Assembly (NCBI GenBank): GCA_014860625.1
Contig: JACZJJ010000004.1
Coordinates: forward strand, 1 to 48,633
Source: Bacteroidales bacterium
GTDB lineage: Bacteria > Bacteroidota > Bacteroidia > Bacteroidales > FEN-979
Reading direction: 5' to 3'
DNA length: 48,633 nucleotides
The notes below the pieces were generated by a model. That model was given only the letters and a program-made list of their open reading frames with translations, was not told the DNA's origin and did not search any database. Positions 24,946 to 33,886 of this stretch are shown here, in pieces; the first letter of the stretch is position 1; the number at the start of each line of letters is the position of its first letter. Both the position numbers and the translations under genes were made by a program.

Positions 24946-25701
24946 ATGAGTACATGTATGAATCTTGAAGGAAAATCGGCCATCGTCACTGGTGGCAGTG
25001 TTGGAATCGGTGCAGCGATCGCACTGAAACTGGCTGCATGCGGCGCAAATGTTGCGCTGAATTACCGGAAGCATCGGGAAGAGGCGGAGGCCGTCCTGGA
25101 CCAGATCACCGCAATGGGGAGGAAAGGACTGCTTGTACAAGCCGATATCTCCAATTTTTCGGATGCCGGAAAGATGGTAGATACTGTAGTTGAGGCTTTT
25201 GGACGGATCGATATCCTGGTCAACAATGCCGGTGTGAACTGGGATGGAGTGATCTGGAAGATGAGTGAAGAACAGTGGGATAATGTGCTGGATATCAATC
25301 TGAAAGGATACTTCAATTACATCCGTGCCGTTGCGCCTGTTTTCAGAGAACAGCAATCGGGCCGGATCATCAACGTCACATCCATCAACGGCCTCCGGGG
25401 AAAATTCGGCCAGTCGAACTATGCCGCTTCCAAAGCCGGCATCATTGGTCTCACCAAGACAGTTGCCAGGGAGTTGGGGAAATACAACGTTAACGTGAAT
25501 GCCGTTGCTCCTGGATTGATCGAAACCGATATGATGAAGAATGCCGACGAAAGTGTTCGCACTGCAGCGTTGGAAGACATTGTGATGAAGCGGATTGGTC
25601 AACCCGACGATGTGGCCAACATGGTCGCATTTCTCTGTACCGAACTCGCCCGCCATGTTACCGGTGAGGTGATAAAGGTTGACGGGGGACAATATATTTA
25701 A
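24946..25701 (+). CDS. Short-chain dehydrogenase/reductase (FabG-like)
   Basis: 251-residue SDR. Motifs: TGGSVGIGAA (NAD(P)-binding TGxxxGIG), NNAG (NNAGVNWDG), catalytic Ser in VTSINGLRG, Tyr-Lys in YAASKAG, and PGLIETDM. FabG-type enzymes reduce 3-oxoacyl thioesters. In this catabolic cluster it may act as a 3-hydroxyacyl-CoA dehydrogenase, for example on 3-hydroxypimeloyl-CoA, overlapping the fusion at 17609. A second ATG at 24958 (MNLEGK) is an equally good start. Flanked on both sides by C/G-rich hairpin elements. Confidence 0.82.
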   Translation: MSTCMNLEGKSAIVTGGSVGIGAAIALKLAACGANVALNYRKHREEAEAVLDQITAMGRKGLLVQADISNFSDAGKMVDTVVEAFGRIDILVNNAGVNWDGVIWKMSEEQWDNVLDINLKGYFNYIRAVAPVFREQQSGRIINVTSINGLRGKFGQSNYAASKAGIIGLTKTVARELGKYNVNVNAVAPGLIETDMMKNADESVRTAALEDIVMKRIGQPDDVANMVAFLCTELARHVTGEVIKVDGGQYI

Positions 25702-25705
25702 TCTT

Positions 25706-25744
25706 ACCTCACCCCCGGCCCCTCCTCTGAAGGAGAGGGGAGGG
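25706..25744. repeat. C/G-rich hairpin element, SDR/thiolase spacer
   Basis: CCTCACCCCCGGCCCCTCCTCTGA followed by AGGAGAGGGGAGGG. The arms are imperfect inverted repeats around a GA loop, like the 12176-12195 copy. It nearly fills the spacer before the thiolase. Confidence 0.75.
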
Positions 25745-25763
25745 AGTGATTAATCAGAAAAAT

Positions 25764-26954
25764 ATGGAATTGAATGACATTGTTGTTATCTCGGCTTGCC
25801 GCACGGCGATGGGCAGGTTTGGAGGATCACTGAAAGATATTGCATCATACGATCTTGGTGCTGTGGTGGTAAGAGAGGCCTTGCGACGTGCTTCTCTGAC
25901 GGGCGACCAGGTGGATGACGTGATCCTGGGAAGTTGCCGCCAGGCTGGCAACGGACCGAACCCGGCCCGAACCGCTTCGGTAAGAGGTGGAGTATCTCCG
26001 GCAGTTCCCGTTATCACGTTAAATATGGCCTGTCCTTCCGGGATGCGGTCCGTTGCCCTTGCTTCGCAGTCGATCCGACTCGGTGAGTCAGATGTGGTGA
26101 TGACCGGCGGCTTCGACAGCATGAGCTCGATCCCATACCTGTTGAAAGGGGCCCGCTGGGATGGCTTCAAGATGGGCAACAAAACGCTGGAGGACGGCTG
26201 GAGCGACAGCATCGATCCCCTGATCAACCAGGGAATGGGTGAAACTGCCGAGAATCTCTTCGACAAATTTGGCATCTCCCGTGAGGAGCAGGATGAATTT
26301 GCCATTGGAAGTCATCTGAAGGCCTCGGCCGCACAAAAAAATGGCTGGTTCGACGAAGAAATCGTTCCCGTGGAGATACCGGGAGGACGGAACAAGCCTT
26401 CCACCTTCTTCGACAAGGACGAGACCATCCGCCACGAGATCGATATGGAGAAGATGACCAAAATCAGGCCCGCCTTCCGCAAGGAGGGAACCGTTACCGC
26501 AGGAAACTCATGCGGACTGAGCGATGGAGCTACAGCTCTTATCGTTACCAGTCGCCAAAAGGCCGAAGAACTGGGTGTGAATCCATTGTTCTCGATTGTC
26601 TCTTATGCCCAGGTGGCCGTGGAGGCATCCACCATGGGTGAAGGCCCGGCATCTTCCATTCCTGCAGCCCTGAAAAAAGCCGGGATGACCCTGGCCGATA
26701 TGGATATCATCGAGGTCAACGAAGCCTTTGCCATCCAGGTACTTTCCAACGAAAAGGTTCTTCAGTGGGACCCTTCGAAACTGAACGTTCATGGCGGAGC
26801 AATTGCCCTGGGACATCCAACGGGAATTAGTGGGGCCAGAATTCTGGTTACCGGTTACTATGCACTGAAACGGTTGGGTAAAGAGTATTGTGTTGCAGGC
26901 ATCTGCGGAGGCGGAGGAGTGACCTCTGCAATGGTTATCCGCAGAGAATCCTGA
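25764..26954 (+). CDS. Acetyl-CoA acetyltransferase-type thiolase
   Basis: 396-residue thiolase with all orthodox motifs: nucleophile in NMACPSGM (Cys about 91), [22 protein letters not shown] and the final CGGGG. It can catalyse CoA-dependent cleavage of 3-oxoacyl-CoA, such as 3-oxopimeloyl-CoA or acetoacetyl-CoA. It closes the plus-strand aromatic arm. ATG 25764 is chosen over a GTG at 25746 because it gives the usual thiolase N-terminus ([10 protein letters not shown]). It converges on the TauE gene 66 bp downstream. Confidence 0.9.
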   Translation: MELNDIVVISACRTAMGRFGGSLKDIASYDLGAVVVREALRRASLTGDQVDDVILGSCRQAGNGPNPARTASVRGGVSPAVPVITLNMACPSGMRSVALASQSIRLGESDVVMTGGFDSMSSIPYLLKGARWDGFKMGNKTLEDGWSDSIDPLINQGMGETAENLFDKFGISREEQDEFAIGSHLKASAAQKNGWFDEEIVPVEIPGGRNKPSTFFDKDETIRHEIDMEKMTKIRPAFRKEGTVTAGNSCGLSDGATALIVTSRQKAEELGVNPLFSIVSYAQVAVEASTMGEGPASSIPAALKKAGMTLADMDIIEVNEAFAIQVLSNEKVLQWDPSKLNVHGGAIALGHPTGISGARILVTGYYALKRLGKEYCVAGICGGGGVTSAMVIRRES

Positions 26955-27020
26955 GAAGGCAAACCGACCGATTCAGGCCCTCCACTCGGAGAACCTGTCT
27001 GCAGGAAAAACAGGTGAATG

Positions 27021-27749
27021 TCAGAATGCCAGCAGTTTGATACTGGCGAAGAGCAGGACCATTACCAGCGTATATTTCACCACCCGTGCCGGGAAAAAAT
27101 GACTTCCAAGGGATGACCCGAGAAGTCCGCCTGCGAAGGCAACAACGATAGATATCGTCATCATTCCGGTGACTTGAAGTCCACCGATGAGAACCCCTGT
27201 AAATCCCGATAGTGAGTTGACAAGGATGAAAGCGGCAGACAAGCAGGCCGACTCCTTGATGGTTGCCCAACGCATGAAGATCAGCAAAGGCGAGAGCAGA
27301 ATCCCTCCTCCAATACCAATCACCCCCGATAGAAATCCAATCCCGATCCCGGTTAAAAGAGCAGGGAGAAACGGGATATCCCTCACCTGATACTGGTTGT
27401 TCCGGATAGAAAGCAGTAACCTCAGAACCGCAATGATCAGCACCCCTCCCAGAAGCATCCGGTAGAGCGGTGTGCTGGCTTGAGTAAGGGCGCCAAGAAA
27501 GGCGGCAGGGACAGATCCGAGGAGGAATGGCATCAGTTTCCGAAGGTTCGGTAATTCGGCAAGATAATAGTTGGTAAAAGCAATCCCCGATACAATGATG
27601 TTGAGGATCAGGGCCGAGGAACGCATCTCTTCGGGAGCCAGACCGTAGAGGGTCCAGATAGCCAGGTAACCGCTGGCCCCCCCATGCCCGACAGATGAGT
27701 ACATGGCGGCAATAAGTCCGATTGCAAGGTAGAGGTAGAGGTCACCCAT
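27021..27749 (-). CDS. TauE/SafE-family (TSUP) membrane permease
   Basis: 242 residues, mostly hydrophobic, with about seven or eight membrane segments. The first repeat has MYSSVGHGGASGYLAI and the second GFLSGVIGIGGGILLSPLL. The GVIGIGGG loop is the family hallmark. TSUP proteins export or import small sulfonates, sulfite or organic acids. No neighbour shows a substrate. Last gene of the minus-strand run, 6 bp after the propeller gene. Confidence 0.85.
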   Translation of the reverse strand: MGDLYLYLAIGLIAAMYSSVGHGGASGYLAIWTLYGLAPEEMRSSALILNIIVSGIAFTNYYLAELPNLRKLMPFLLGSVPAAFLGALTQASTPLYRMLLGGVLIIAVLRLLLSIRNNQYQVRDIPFLPALLTGIGIGFLSGVIGIGGGILLSPLLIFMRWATIKESACLSAAFILVNSLSGFTGVLIGGLQVTGMMTISIVVAFAGGLLGSSLGSHFFPARVVKYTLVMVLLFASIKLLAF

Positions 27750-27755
27750 GAGTTT

Positions 27756-29024
27756 TCACTTTCCGGCAATATCATACGCCATAAGTACATTCCCATGGCG
27801 CACATAGAGAATGCCGTTATGGATAACGGGATGGGCGAAATGTTCCTGTGTTCCCCGGTTGATCTTAAATGAACTGATCTCTTCCATGTTGAAAGGATCC
27901 ACCAGGCAGACTTTCCCCCCCTGGGTATAGTAGTAGATTTTACCGTCGGCCCAAATCAAGGTACCAGTGCCAATCTTCAGCTTGTTAATAATCTCTCCTG
28001 AGGCAACATCCAGAGCGACCAGACTTTTTCCGTTGCTGGTACAGGTGTAAATCCTGTCATCCTGAATCACAAAACCTCCCATATAGTTGTCGACTCCCTT
28101 GTTTCGCCATACTTGCCTTATCTTCATTCCGTTATCAAGCAGTTCAAGCTTTACGGCACCGTTCCCGTCTCCTGCTATGTAATAGATGTAGCCATCTTCA
28201 AACCAGGCTGAATTGCTGTGCGTATCCCCGTTCCCCGGTTGTCTCTCCGCGAGAGGAATGTTATCCTGGTCATGGCTCCAGAGAAGAGTGCCGGTTCTGG
28301 TATCGATGCCGAGAAATGAATAGGCCGTAAACAGAGCGATGATGTCACGTTCGGGAAGATGGATCAGGATGGGAGAGTTGTATCCAGGGACCTCCCCCTT
28401 CCCGGGGCATACCCAGTTGATATCCCCTGTAAACCTGTCGAGAGCCACAACGTTTGTATCGGGACCTCCCGGGGTGGCAAAGACCTGGTTTCCATGTACC
28501 AACGGCGCTTCGGCAAACCCAAAGAGGGGAGAAGCCCCGTGGAGTTCCGTCAAATACTCCTTTGACCAGCGTTTTTTACCGGTTTTTGCTTCGAAACATG
28601 CCAGGTTGCCGAGCCCTGATGTAACATACACTAAATCGTTCACGACCGTCGGTGCGCATCGAGATCCCTGGTAGTTGATGACCCATTCGGGGCCGAAAGA
28701 TGATTTCCACAGGAGTTTTCCTTTTGAATCAAAGGCAAAAAGGTAAGCTGTATCCTCTGATTCCCCTGTGATGTAAAGCATATCGCCAGCAATTGTTGGA
28801 GAGCCATACCCGTTACCAATTTTTTCATAAACTCTGATCAGCGCAGGTCCTTCCGCCGGCCAGCTGGCCAGCAAATCAGTTGCGGGATAGATGCCGCGCC
28901 GCTCTTCTCCTCTCCACTGTGTTGTGATTTGGGATAAGGAAATTAAAGGAGATAGCAAGGTGATGATAACCAGGATGATAAATGAGTTGAGTTGAAGTGT
29001 GAAGGAGGCTTTTCGGGTCATCAT
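27756..29024 (-). CDS. Secreted PQQ-like beta-propeller protein
   Basis: 422 residues. The signal peptide is a hydrophobic stretch of about 12-30 ending near SLSQ. The rest is a chain of PQQ-like propeller blades, each with a pattern such as AFDSKGKLLWK, CFEAKTGKKRW, ALDRFTGDINW, GIDTRTGTLLWS and ALDVASGEI. It resembles BamB (outer-membrane assembly type, unrelated to benzoyl-CoA BamB) and PQQ-dehydrogenase-like proteins, but PQQ ligands cannot be judged by eye. Probably periplasmic. Two tandem ATGs at 29024 and 29021. Confidence 0.8.
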   Translation of the reverse strand: MMTRKASFTLQLNSFIILVIITLLSPLISLSQITTQWRGEERRGIYPATDLLASWPAEGPALIRVYEKIGNGYGSPTIAGDMLYITGESEDTAYLFAFDSKGKLLWKSSFGPEWVINYQGSRCAPTVVNDLVYVTSGLGNLACFEAKTGKKRWSKEYLTELHGASPLFGFAEAPLVHGNQVFATPGGPDTNVVALDRFTGDINWVCPGKGEVPGYNSPILIHLPERDIIALFTAYSFLGIDTRTGTLLWSHDQDNIPLAERQPGNGDTHSNSAWFEDGYIYYIAGDGNGAVKLELLDNGMKIRQVWRNKGVDNYMGGFVIQDDRIYTCTSNGKSLVALDVASGEIINKLKIGTGTLIWADGKIYYYTQGGKVCLVDPFNMEEISSFKINRGTQEHFAHPVIHNGILYVRHGNVLMAYDIAGK

Positions 29025-29042
29025 AAAGAGAATTTAGCGGGT

Positions 29043-29813
29043 TTACCATTTACAAATTACGCCCCATTCCAAAGCAGGGAAGATATGCGGTCCTGAACGG
29101 ACTTGCTGGACATCATAACTGAACCCAACAGCGGCGTTGATGCCGATGTATTTATTGAAAAACCAGTCCCCGCCGCAAGTCATTGAAGGTCCGTGCAGAA
29201 TAACATCTTTGGGTTCATAGCGATAGCTAGAAGAATAATCATAATTATAATATCTGTTATCCTTTATAACCATGAATGTCCCGTATTGAAGGTCGACGTA
29301 CATTCCCCTGTAGAAAAAGAACTTCAACCCTCCGCTGTATAAAAAATGAGAGCGATCAATCGCAAGCATACCCAGATTTGGGAAAATCCCTCCTCCAGCA
29401 TGCCAGCCGAACCCGATTTCTTTCCCAATCCTTCCTTGATAGCGAATCCCGATCCAGCCATAACTGGGACCATGTCCAACAGCAAAACTGGCGAAATATT
29501 TGTTGCATCCGTTTTTGTAAAAATTGTTTCTTGACACCCATTTTTTCTCAACAGGATCGCGGGGATCAGGCTGAAAAAACTCCTCCGTACCGCTCTTGTA
29601 GCGAATCATGTATACTGTTGCCGGGTTAATTACATGAATGGGACCGTCCAGGTAGTTGTACTCTTTGTATTTGATATCGAGTTTACTTACCTCCTCGATT
29701 TTGGCTTCAATCTTTTCACCGGAGCGTAAATAGATCATATCCTGTGCCACAGCGATCAGGGGAGCCGAAAGGATGCATATCTGCAGAAACGTGATAGATA
29801 AATAAGTTTTCAT
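29043..29813 (-). CDS. Hypothetical secreted protein, possible outer-membrane beta-barrel
   Basis: 256 residues from the chosen ATG. A signal peptide of about 22 residues ends at AVAQ. A short N-terminal domain (RSGEKIEAKIEEVSKLDIKY, then VYMIRYKSGTEEFF) is common in Bacteroidota proteins before a barrel. The remainder has alternating aromatic strands and a C-terminal WGVICKW. An upstream in-frame ATG at 29852 lies inside the MscS gene. Function unknown. Confidence 0.7.
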   Translation of the reverse strand: MKTYLSITFLQICILSAPLIAVAQDMIYLRSGEKIEAKIEEVSKLDIKYKEYNYLDGPIHVINPATVYMIRYKSGTEEFFQPDPRDPVEKKWVSRNNFYKNGCNKYFASFAVGHGPSYGWIGIRYQGRIGKEIGFGWHAGGGIFPNLGMLAIDRSHFLYSGGLKFFFYRGMYVDLQYGTFMVIKDNRYYNYDYSSSYRYEPKDVILHGPSMTCGGDWFFNKYIGINAAVGFSYDVQQVRSGPHIFPALEWGVICKW

Positions 29814-29848
29814 AATACTTGGGTTAGCGTGTGGTTTATTTGAATAGA

Positions 29849-30832
29849 TCATTTGAAGTCATCGGGGGAGATAATCTTTTCCTCCAGAAGAGCTTTTATT
29901 ACCAGTTCCGTCATGTCGCTTTTAAAGGCAAATTCGTAGCGGATATCTGCAACGTATGCTTTCAACCTCATCTTCAGATAGGATCTCCGTTCTTTCACTT
30001 CATTGAAGAACAAAGCCACGATGGGCTTATTCAGGTAAATGTATTTGGATACCTGGGCCGATTCGATGGCTATTTGCCTGACACGCTCGGTGTTGACCGT
30101 AATGGGCAGGTAGATCTCTGCCACAACCTGGCAGTTGAGTTCCCCGACGTTTGCATTTGATACCGACTTTGTCATCAGCTCTCCGCAGGGGACACTTACC
30201 AAAGAATCGTCGGGGGTCACCAGTCTGATGGAGCGAAGCCCGATCTCTACAACCTCTCCATAGTAATTGCCGACTTCAACTTTGTCACCTACCTGAAATG
30301 GTCTGTCAACTAAGATCATGATCCCTCCGAAAACATTTTTAATGATATCCTGGGCAGCAAATCCAACCGCAATGGCAATGGAGGCTGTTACGGCGATAAG
30401 GGTGGAAACGGGGGGCTGAATGATTCCGGCGATAATGATAAAAAGAACAAACACCCAGCCTAAGATCTTGACGATGGGGATAAGCCCTTTGATGGTAATC
30501 CGGTATTTCGTAGTTTTTTCTGCGATGGACTCCAGGATAAAGGTGATGAAACGGATTCCCAGGTAGCCTATGATGATAAAAATGACAGACCATACGATTA
30601 CACCTATGGATAAAATTTCAGACATGGAAGGGGGCTTCAGGTCTGATTCTACTTTCTGAACGATCTCAGCCACCGCCGTGTCTCCTGCCGCCGCGATGGT
30701 ATCCAGGCGATGTGCTGAGGATGAATCCACTACCGTTGTGTGATCCGAATCAGCAATAAAGGTCTCATTTTCCTGTGCGGAAGCGAAGGAAAAAAGACTC
30801 AGAAAAATGATAAAACACAGTCCTTTTTTCAC
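29849..30832 (-). CDS. MscS-family mechanosensitive channel with signal peptide
   Basis: 327 residues. A signal peptide (MKKGLCFIIFLSLF, ending SFASAQ) is followed by a Thr/Asp-rich linker and three membrane segments (about 75-180). The pore-helix-like segment and MscS beta domain (FQVGDKVEVGNYYGEVVEIGLRS) come next, then the cytoplasmic alpha-beta part. MscS channels open under membrane tension and release solutes. GTG start. It starts 11 bp after the large degenerate-P-loop protein gene, so the two are very likely co-expressed. Confidence 0.88.
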   Translation of the reverse strand: MKKGLCFIIFLSLFSFASAQENETFIADSDHTTVVDSSSAHRLDTIAAAGDTAVAEIVQKVESDLKPPSMSEILSIGVIVWSVIFIIIGYLGIRFITFILESIAEKTTKYRITIKGLIPIVKILGWVFVLFIIIAGIIQPPVSTLIAVTASIAIAVGFAAQDIIKNVFGGIMILVDRPFQVGDKVEVGNYYGEVVEIGLRSIRLVTPDDSLVSVPCGELMTKSVSNANVGELNCQVVAEIYLPITVNTERVRQIAIESAQVSKYIYLNKPIVALFFNEVKERRSYLKMRLKAYVADIRYEFAFKSDMTELVIKALLEEKIISPDDFK

Positions 30833-30843
30833 GTCGATTTTTC

Positions 30844-33800
30844 TTAATGAATGATGTTCTTATTCTTGAGTAATGAGATTGTTTTCATGTGTAGCAACGG
30901 ATTCACGCTGAAGTAACTCCCATTGGAAACAAGGATGCCATCTTCTGATAAAGTCTGCATGTACCTTCTGGCTTCAACAGTTTTAATATTCATCACCAGG
31001 CCCAGATTCTCCTCAGTGAGTCTTTCATGGAGTATGAAAGCACACAAGATGAAAAGTTTTGTTGCTGTCAGGCTTTCAAGAAATGACAAGTTCATGTCTT
31101 TCAGGGATCCGATCACGATGGTATTTCCGGTAACATCGCTAACCGACCTAAGCCAGTAGATAAGTGCCATCCGGATATTGCTTTTCACAATTTTATTCAG
31201 ATCGCTGAAATATTCCTGTTTTAACAGGGATTGTTTTTCATCATCGGTAAGTTTTCTGTATTTTTTATTGGTCAGGTCAGAGGGCGCGGGTTCATACCTG
31301 ATATTGTAACCGCTAACCTTGTGCCTTTTGGTAATGATGCTGACCATGGTATTGTCATCAAATAATTCCAGTTTGATCAGGTAACTGAACTGGTCAGAAA
31401 GCAACAGGGTTTTGTCGAGATACCGGAAAGCATATTCGGTACAGGTTATTATCCAGAAAATTGTTTTACTGGTTCGGGAGATGAGTTCGCCGAGCTCTTT
31501 CAGCGCTTCGAACCCATTTATTTTTTTCAGGAAGAACCGCTGTATATCTTCCATGATCACCACTTGTTGTTTCTGCGAATTAAGGTAACTGACCCATTCG
31601 TCAATGTTGTTGAACGTTTGTTGGAACGGTTCACATAGAACCTGAAACAGTTCAGTTTTTGTACTGATCCTGCCTTCTGCCTTTATCCGAAGAACCGGAG
31701 TATCGTTTGAATGCTCGCCTAGAAACATGTTTAGCATTGAAGTTACCCCACTTCCCAGTTCACCCACGATAATCACCGTGGCAAACCGCCCTTTCTTCCA
31801 GTTGTTGCAGGCAAACTGAAGAGATTGAAGTTCCCTTGCTCTTCCGATGAAAAAATTAGAATCAGCAAGGGGTTCTATTTTAAACAATCGTTGGTAAACA
31901 AAAGGTAATTTGTGGAAAGACTGTTGTGTTTCTGACAGGAAATCGGCCGTATCCGCAGTGATGCTTTCCGATTTTGAGGCAATGCCATATTTCTTGAATG
32001 TGCCTTTGACAAACTGTCTTGACTGATTAAAAAAGCGGATCAGACCATGTTTAACCAAAGGGAAGAGTTTCGTAGCTTTAAGGATTAATTGCTGTTGGAT
32101 TAAAATGCCCCGTTTTATCACTTTCCCTTTGGCAATACGTACGCGTAATTCCAAAATATTGTTGTTATCCGTCAGTTTGATCAGACTCTGGCTAAAGGTT
32201 TGAAGTCCCTGGGCCAAATCGTCCTCCAGCAATTTATCCATGTCGGCAAACGATTTTTCGATCTCAGCAATTCGTTCAAGAGAACGGCTCAGACCCTCAG
32301 TTGCCACCTCTCCGGGTGAAGAGGAGGCAGAATCCTCGGCATTGAATTCAAGGGCCGATTCCAGGTTGAAAGAGACGATCTGGCCCAGTTCAAGGATTGA
32401 ATTCTGGATGGTGTCCAACCGCTCAATAAGGAGTATTTTAACCTGCCTGATCACTTTGAATAACTGAGGCCAGCTTTCAAAGGTTATGAGTTCATAGGGC
32501 GAGATAAAACTGATGGAGGAGGTGTGGATTGGTGCAGAAAAAGCGGGATTCCGGATGATGGAACGTTTCGTTGAGATCTGCCTGATCAGGCTGTCGGTTA
32601 ATGTTTCCACATGATCGATCAGGGAGGGAAAGTCCTGCTCAAGGATCTGATCATTGACAGCAGGGATCAGTTGCGTGATGAGTTTGGACCAGGATGCCTC
32701 CTTCTCTTTTGTAATGATCTTCTTCTGGTCAGAACTGCCTTGTGTGCTTTCAATCCTCTTTTTCGCCTGGATCAGATACTCTTTTAGTTTATCCAAACCA
32801 GGAGTGACGGTGTCGTCCAACTTTGATTTTAAGGCAAGACCTGAGTGAAAAGTTGCCCCGTATGCCGACAGCAGCAGATGATAGAGTTCATTGTCAATTT
32901 GCCAGTCATCACGCAAAACCTGCCAGGTCCCCTTCCACCCGATTTCTATCTTCAAGGTCTCCTCCTGGAGTTTCCGGGCCTTCTTCCGAATAGCAGATTG
33001 ATTAAATCGTTGGTTGGACAACTCAAAGGTACCTGCTTTATAAAATGCTGATTCGAATTCGGCCTGTGTTTGCCCGACAAGATCAAGGATCTTTTTTTTG
33101 ACGATCTCTATCTCCACAACCAATTCACGAATTGCATTGTCGGATAACTCAAGCACGGAGTCATCAATGACGAATTGCTTACCCGAAGTCAGGAAATCTT
33201 CTATCCGTCCTATAATTTCTTCATCGGCTTTCCAAGCCAGGATCGAGGCAGCACATTGTTTTTGATGAATCCCGTTTAGCAGATTTACCAGGCGCATTGA
33301 GAGTAGCTCTTTCAGGTAATACCGGGAAAGATTTTTGTAATCAATGTGATGTGTCCATTGTGTAAGCGCTTTCTGTTTTTTGTTAAATACTTTTCTGAAG
33401 AGGTTCGTTATCCGTTCGGGGAATTTGGACACTTTAAAACTTATGCGTTTCACCACTTTTCCAGCCTTCAGGAGGGCAGAGTCTCCGGGTTGACTGGTAT
33501 ACCGTTCGGGTTCCTGGGGACGAACGATCCGATCTTCAACAGATTCAATATATGTATCAAGTGCCTCTACGAATGCAGCAAACATTACATCAAAAGTTGC
33601 CGGAGTCTTTTCGGCAAAATAACTCTCCACAAGATGCATCAGGTCAGCCTTATATTGTTTTATGGCATCAACGCATTCGCTTCGGTGTTTTTGACTCCAA
33701 CTGATCTCCGCATACCTTTTCTGGATTTTTTTTACCGCCTCAGTGAATTTGATCTGGTCATCAAGGGTTGATTCAAGCACGGGGGTAAAATGCTTCTCAA

Positions 33801-33846
33801 CGATTGATTTAAGTTGATTTTTCTCTTTTGTAAAATCGTTTTTCAT
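30844..33846 (-). CDS. 1000-residue STAND/AAA-like protein with degenerate Walker A
   Basis: Residues about 1-640 are long, charged and mostly helical, with a basic region around 130-160. From about 665 an ATPase-like domain starts with FFIGRARELQSL. The P-loop position (about 693-701) reads GELGSGVTS, so the lysine of GxxxxGK[ST] is replaced by Val. A Walker-B-like VVIMEDIQRFF follows, then sensor-like segments (IFWIITCTE), and a winged-helix-like C-terminus (about 930-1000). It looks like a STAND or ORC-type module that may not hydrolyse ATP. It lies between metG and an MscS channel with 40-bp and 11-bp gaps. No signal peptide or clear membrane segment. I do not recognise the family. Confidence 0.75.
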   Translation of the reverse strand: MKNDFTKEKNQLKSIVEKHFTPVLESTLDDQIKFTEAVKKIQKRYAEISWSQKHRSECVDAIKQYKADLMHLVESYFAEKTPATFDVMFAAFVEALDTYIESVEDRIVRPQEPERYTSQPGDSALLKAGKVVKRISFKVSKFPERITNLFRKVFNKKQKALTQWTHHIDYKNLSRYYLKELLSMRLVNLLNGIHQKQCAASILAWKADEEIIGRIEDFLTSGKQFVIDDSVLELSDNAIRELVVEIEIVKKKILDLVGQTQAEFESAFYKAGTFELSNQRFNQSAIRKKARKLQEETLKIEIGWKGTWQVLRDDWQIDNELYHLLLSAYGATFHSGLALKSKLDDTVTPGLDKLKEYLIQAKKRIESTQGSSDQKKIITKEKEASWSKLITQLIPAVNDQILEQDFPSLIDHVETLTDSLIRQISTKRSIIRNPAFSAPIHTSSISFISPYELITFESWPQLFKVIRQVKILLIERLDTIQNSILELGQIVSFNLESALEFNAEDSASSSPGEVATEGLSRSLERIAEIEKSFADMDKLLEDDLAQGLQTFSQSLIKLTDNNNILELRVRIAKGKVIKRGILIQQQLILKATKLFPLVKHGLIRFFNQSRQFVKGTFKKYGIASKSESITADTADFLSETQQSFHKLPFVYQRLFKIEPLADSNFFIGRARELQSLQFACNNWKKGRFATVIIVGELGSGVTSMLNMFLGEHSNDTPVLRIKAEGRISTKTELFQVLCEPFQQTFNNIDEWVSYLNSQKQQVVIMEDIQRFFLKKINGFEALKELGELISRTSKTIFWIITCTEYAFRYLDKTLLLSDQFSYLIKLELFDDNTMVSIITKRHKVSGYNIRYEPAPSDLTNKKYRKLTDDEKQSLLKQEYFSDLNKIVKSNIRMALIYWLRSVSDVTGNTIVIGSLKDMNLSFLESLTATKLFILCAFILHERLTEENLGLVMNIKTVEARRYMQTLSEDGILVSNGSYFSVNPLLHMKTISLLKNKNIIH

Positions 33847-33886
33847 GGGTTGTGAATTGACAACGATTGCAAATGAAATCGGGTAT

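Noticed and set aside
26993-27015. Hairpin ACCTGT...ACAGGT between converging genes as a terminator
   Set aside because: Six-bp stem with an 11-base loop and no T-run; too weak to claim.
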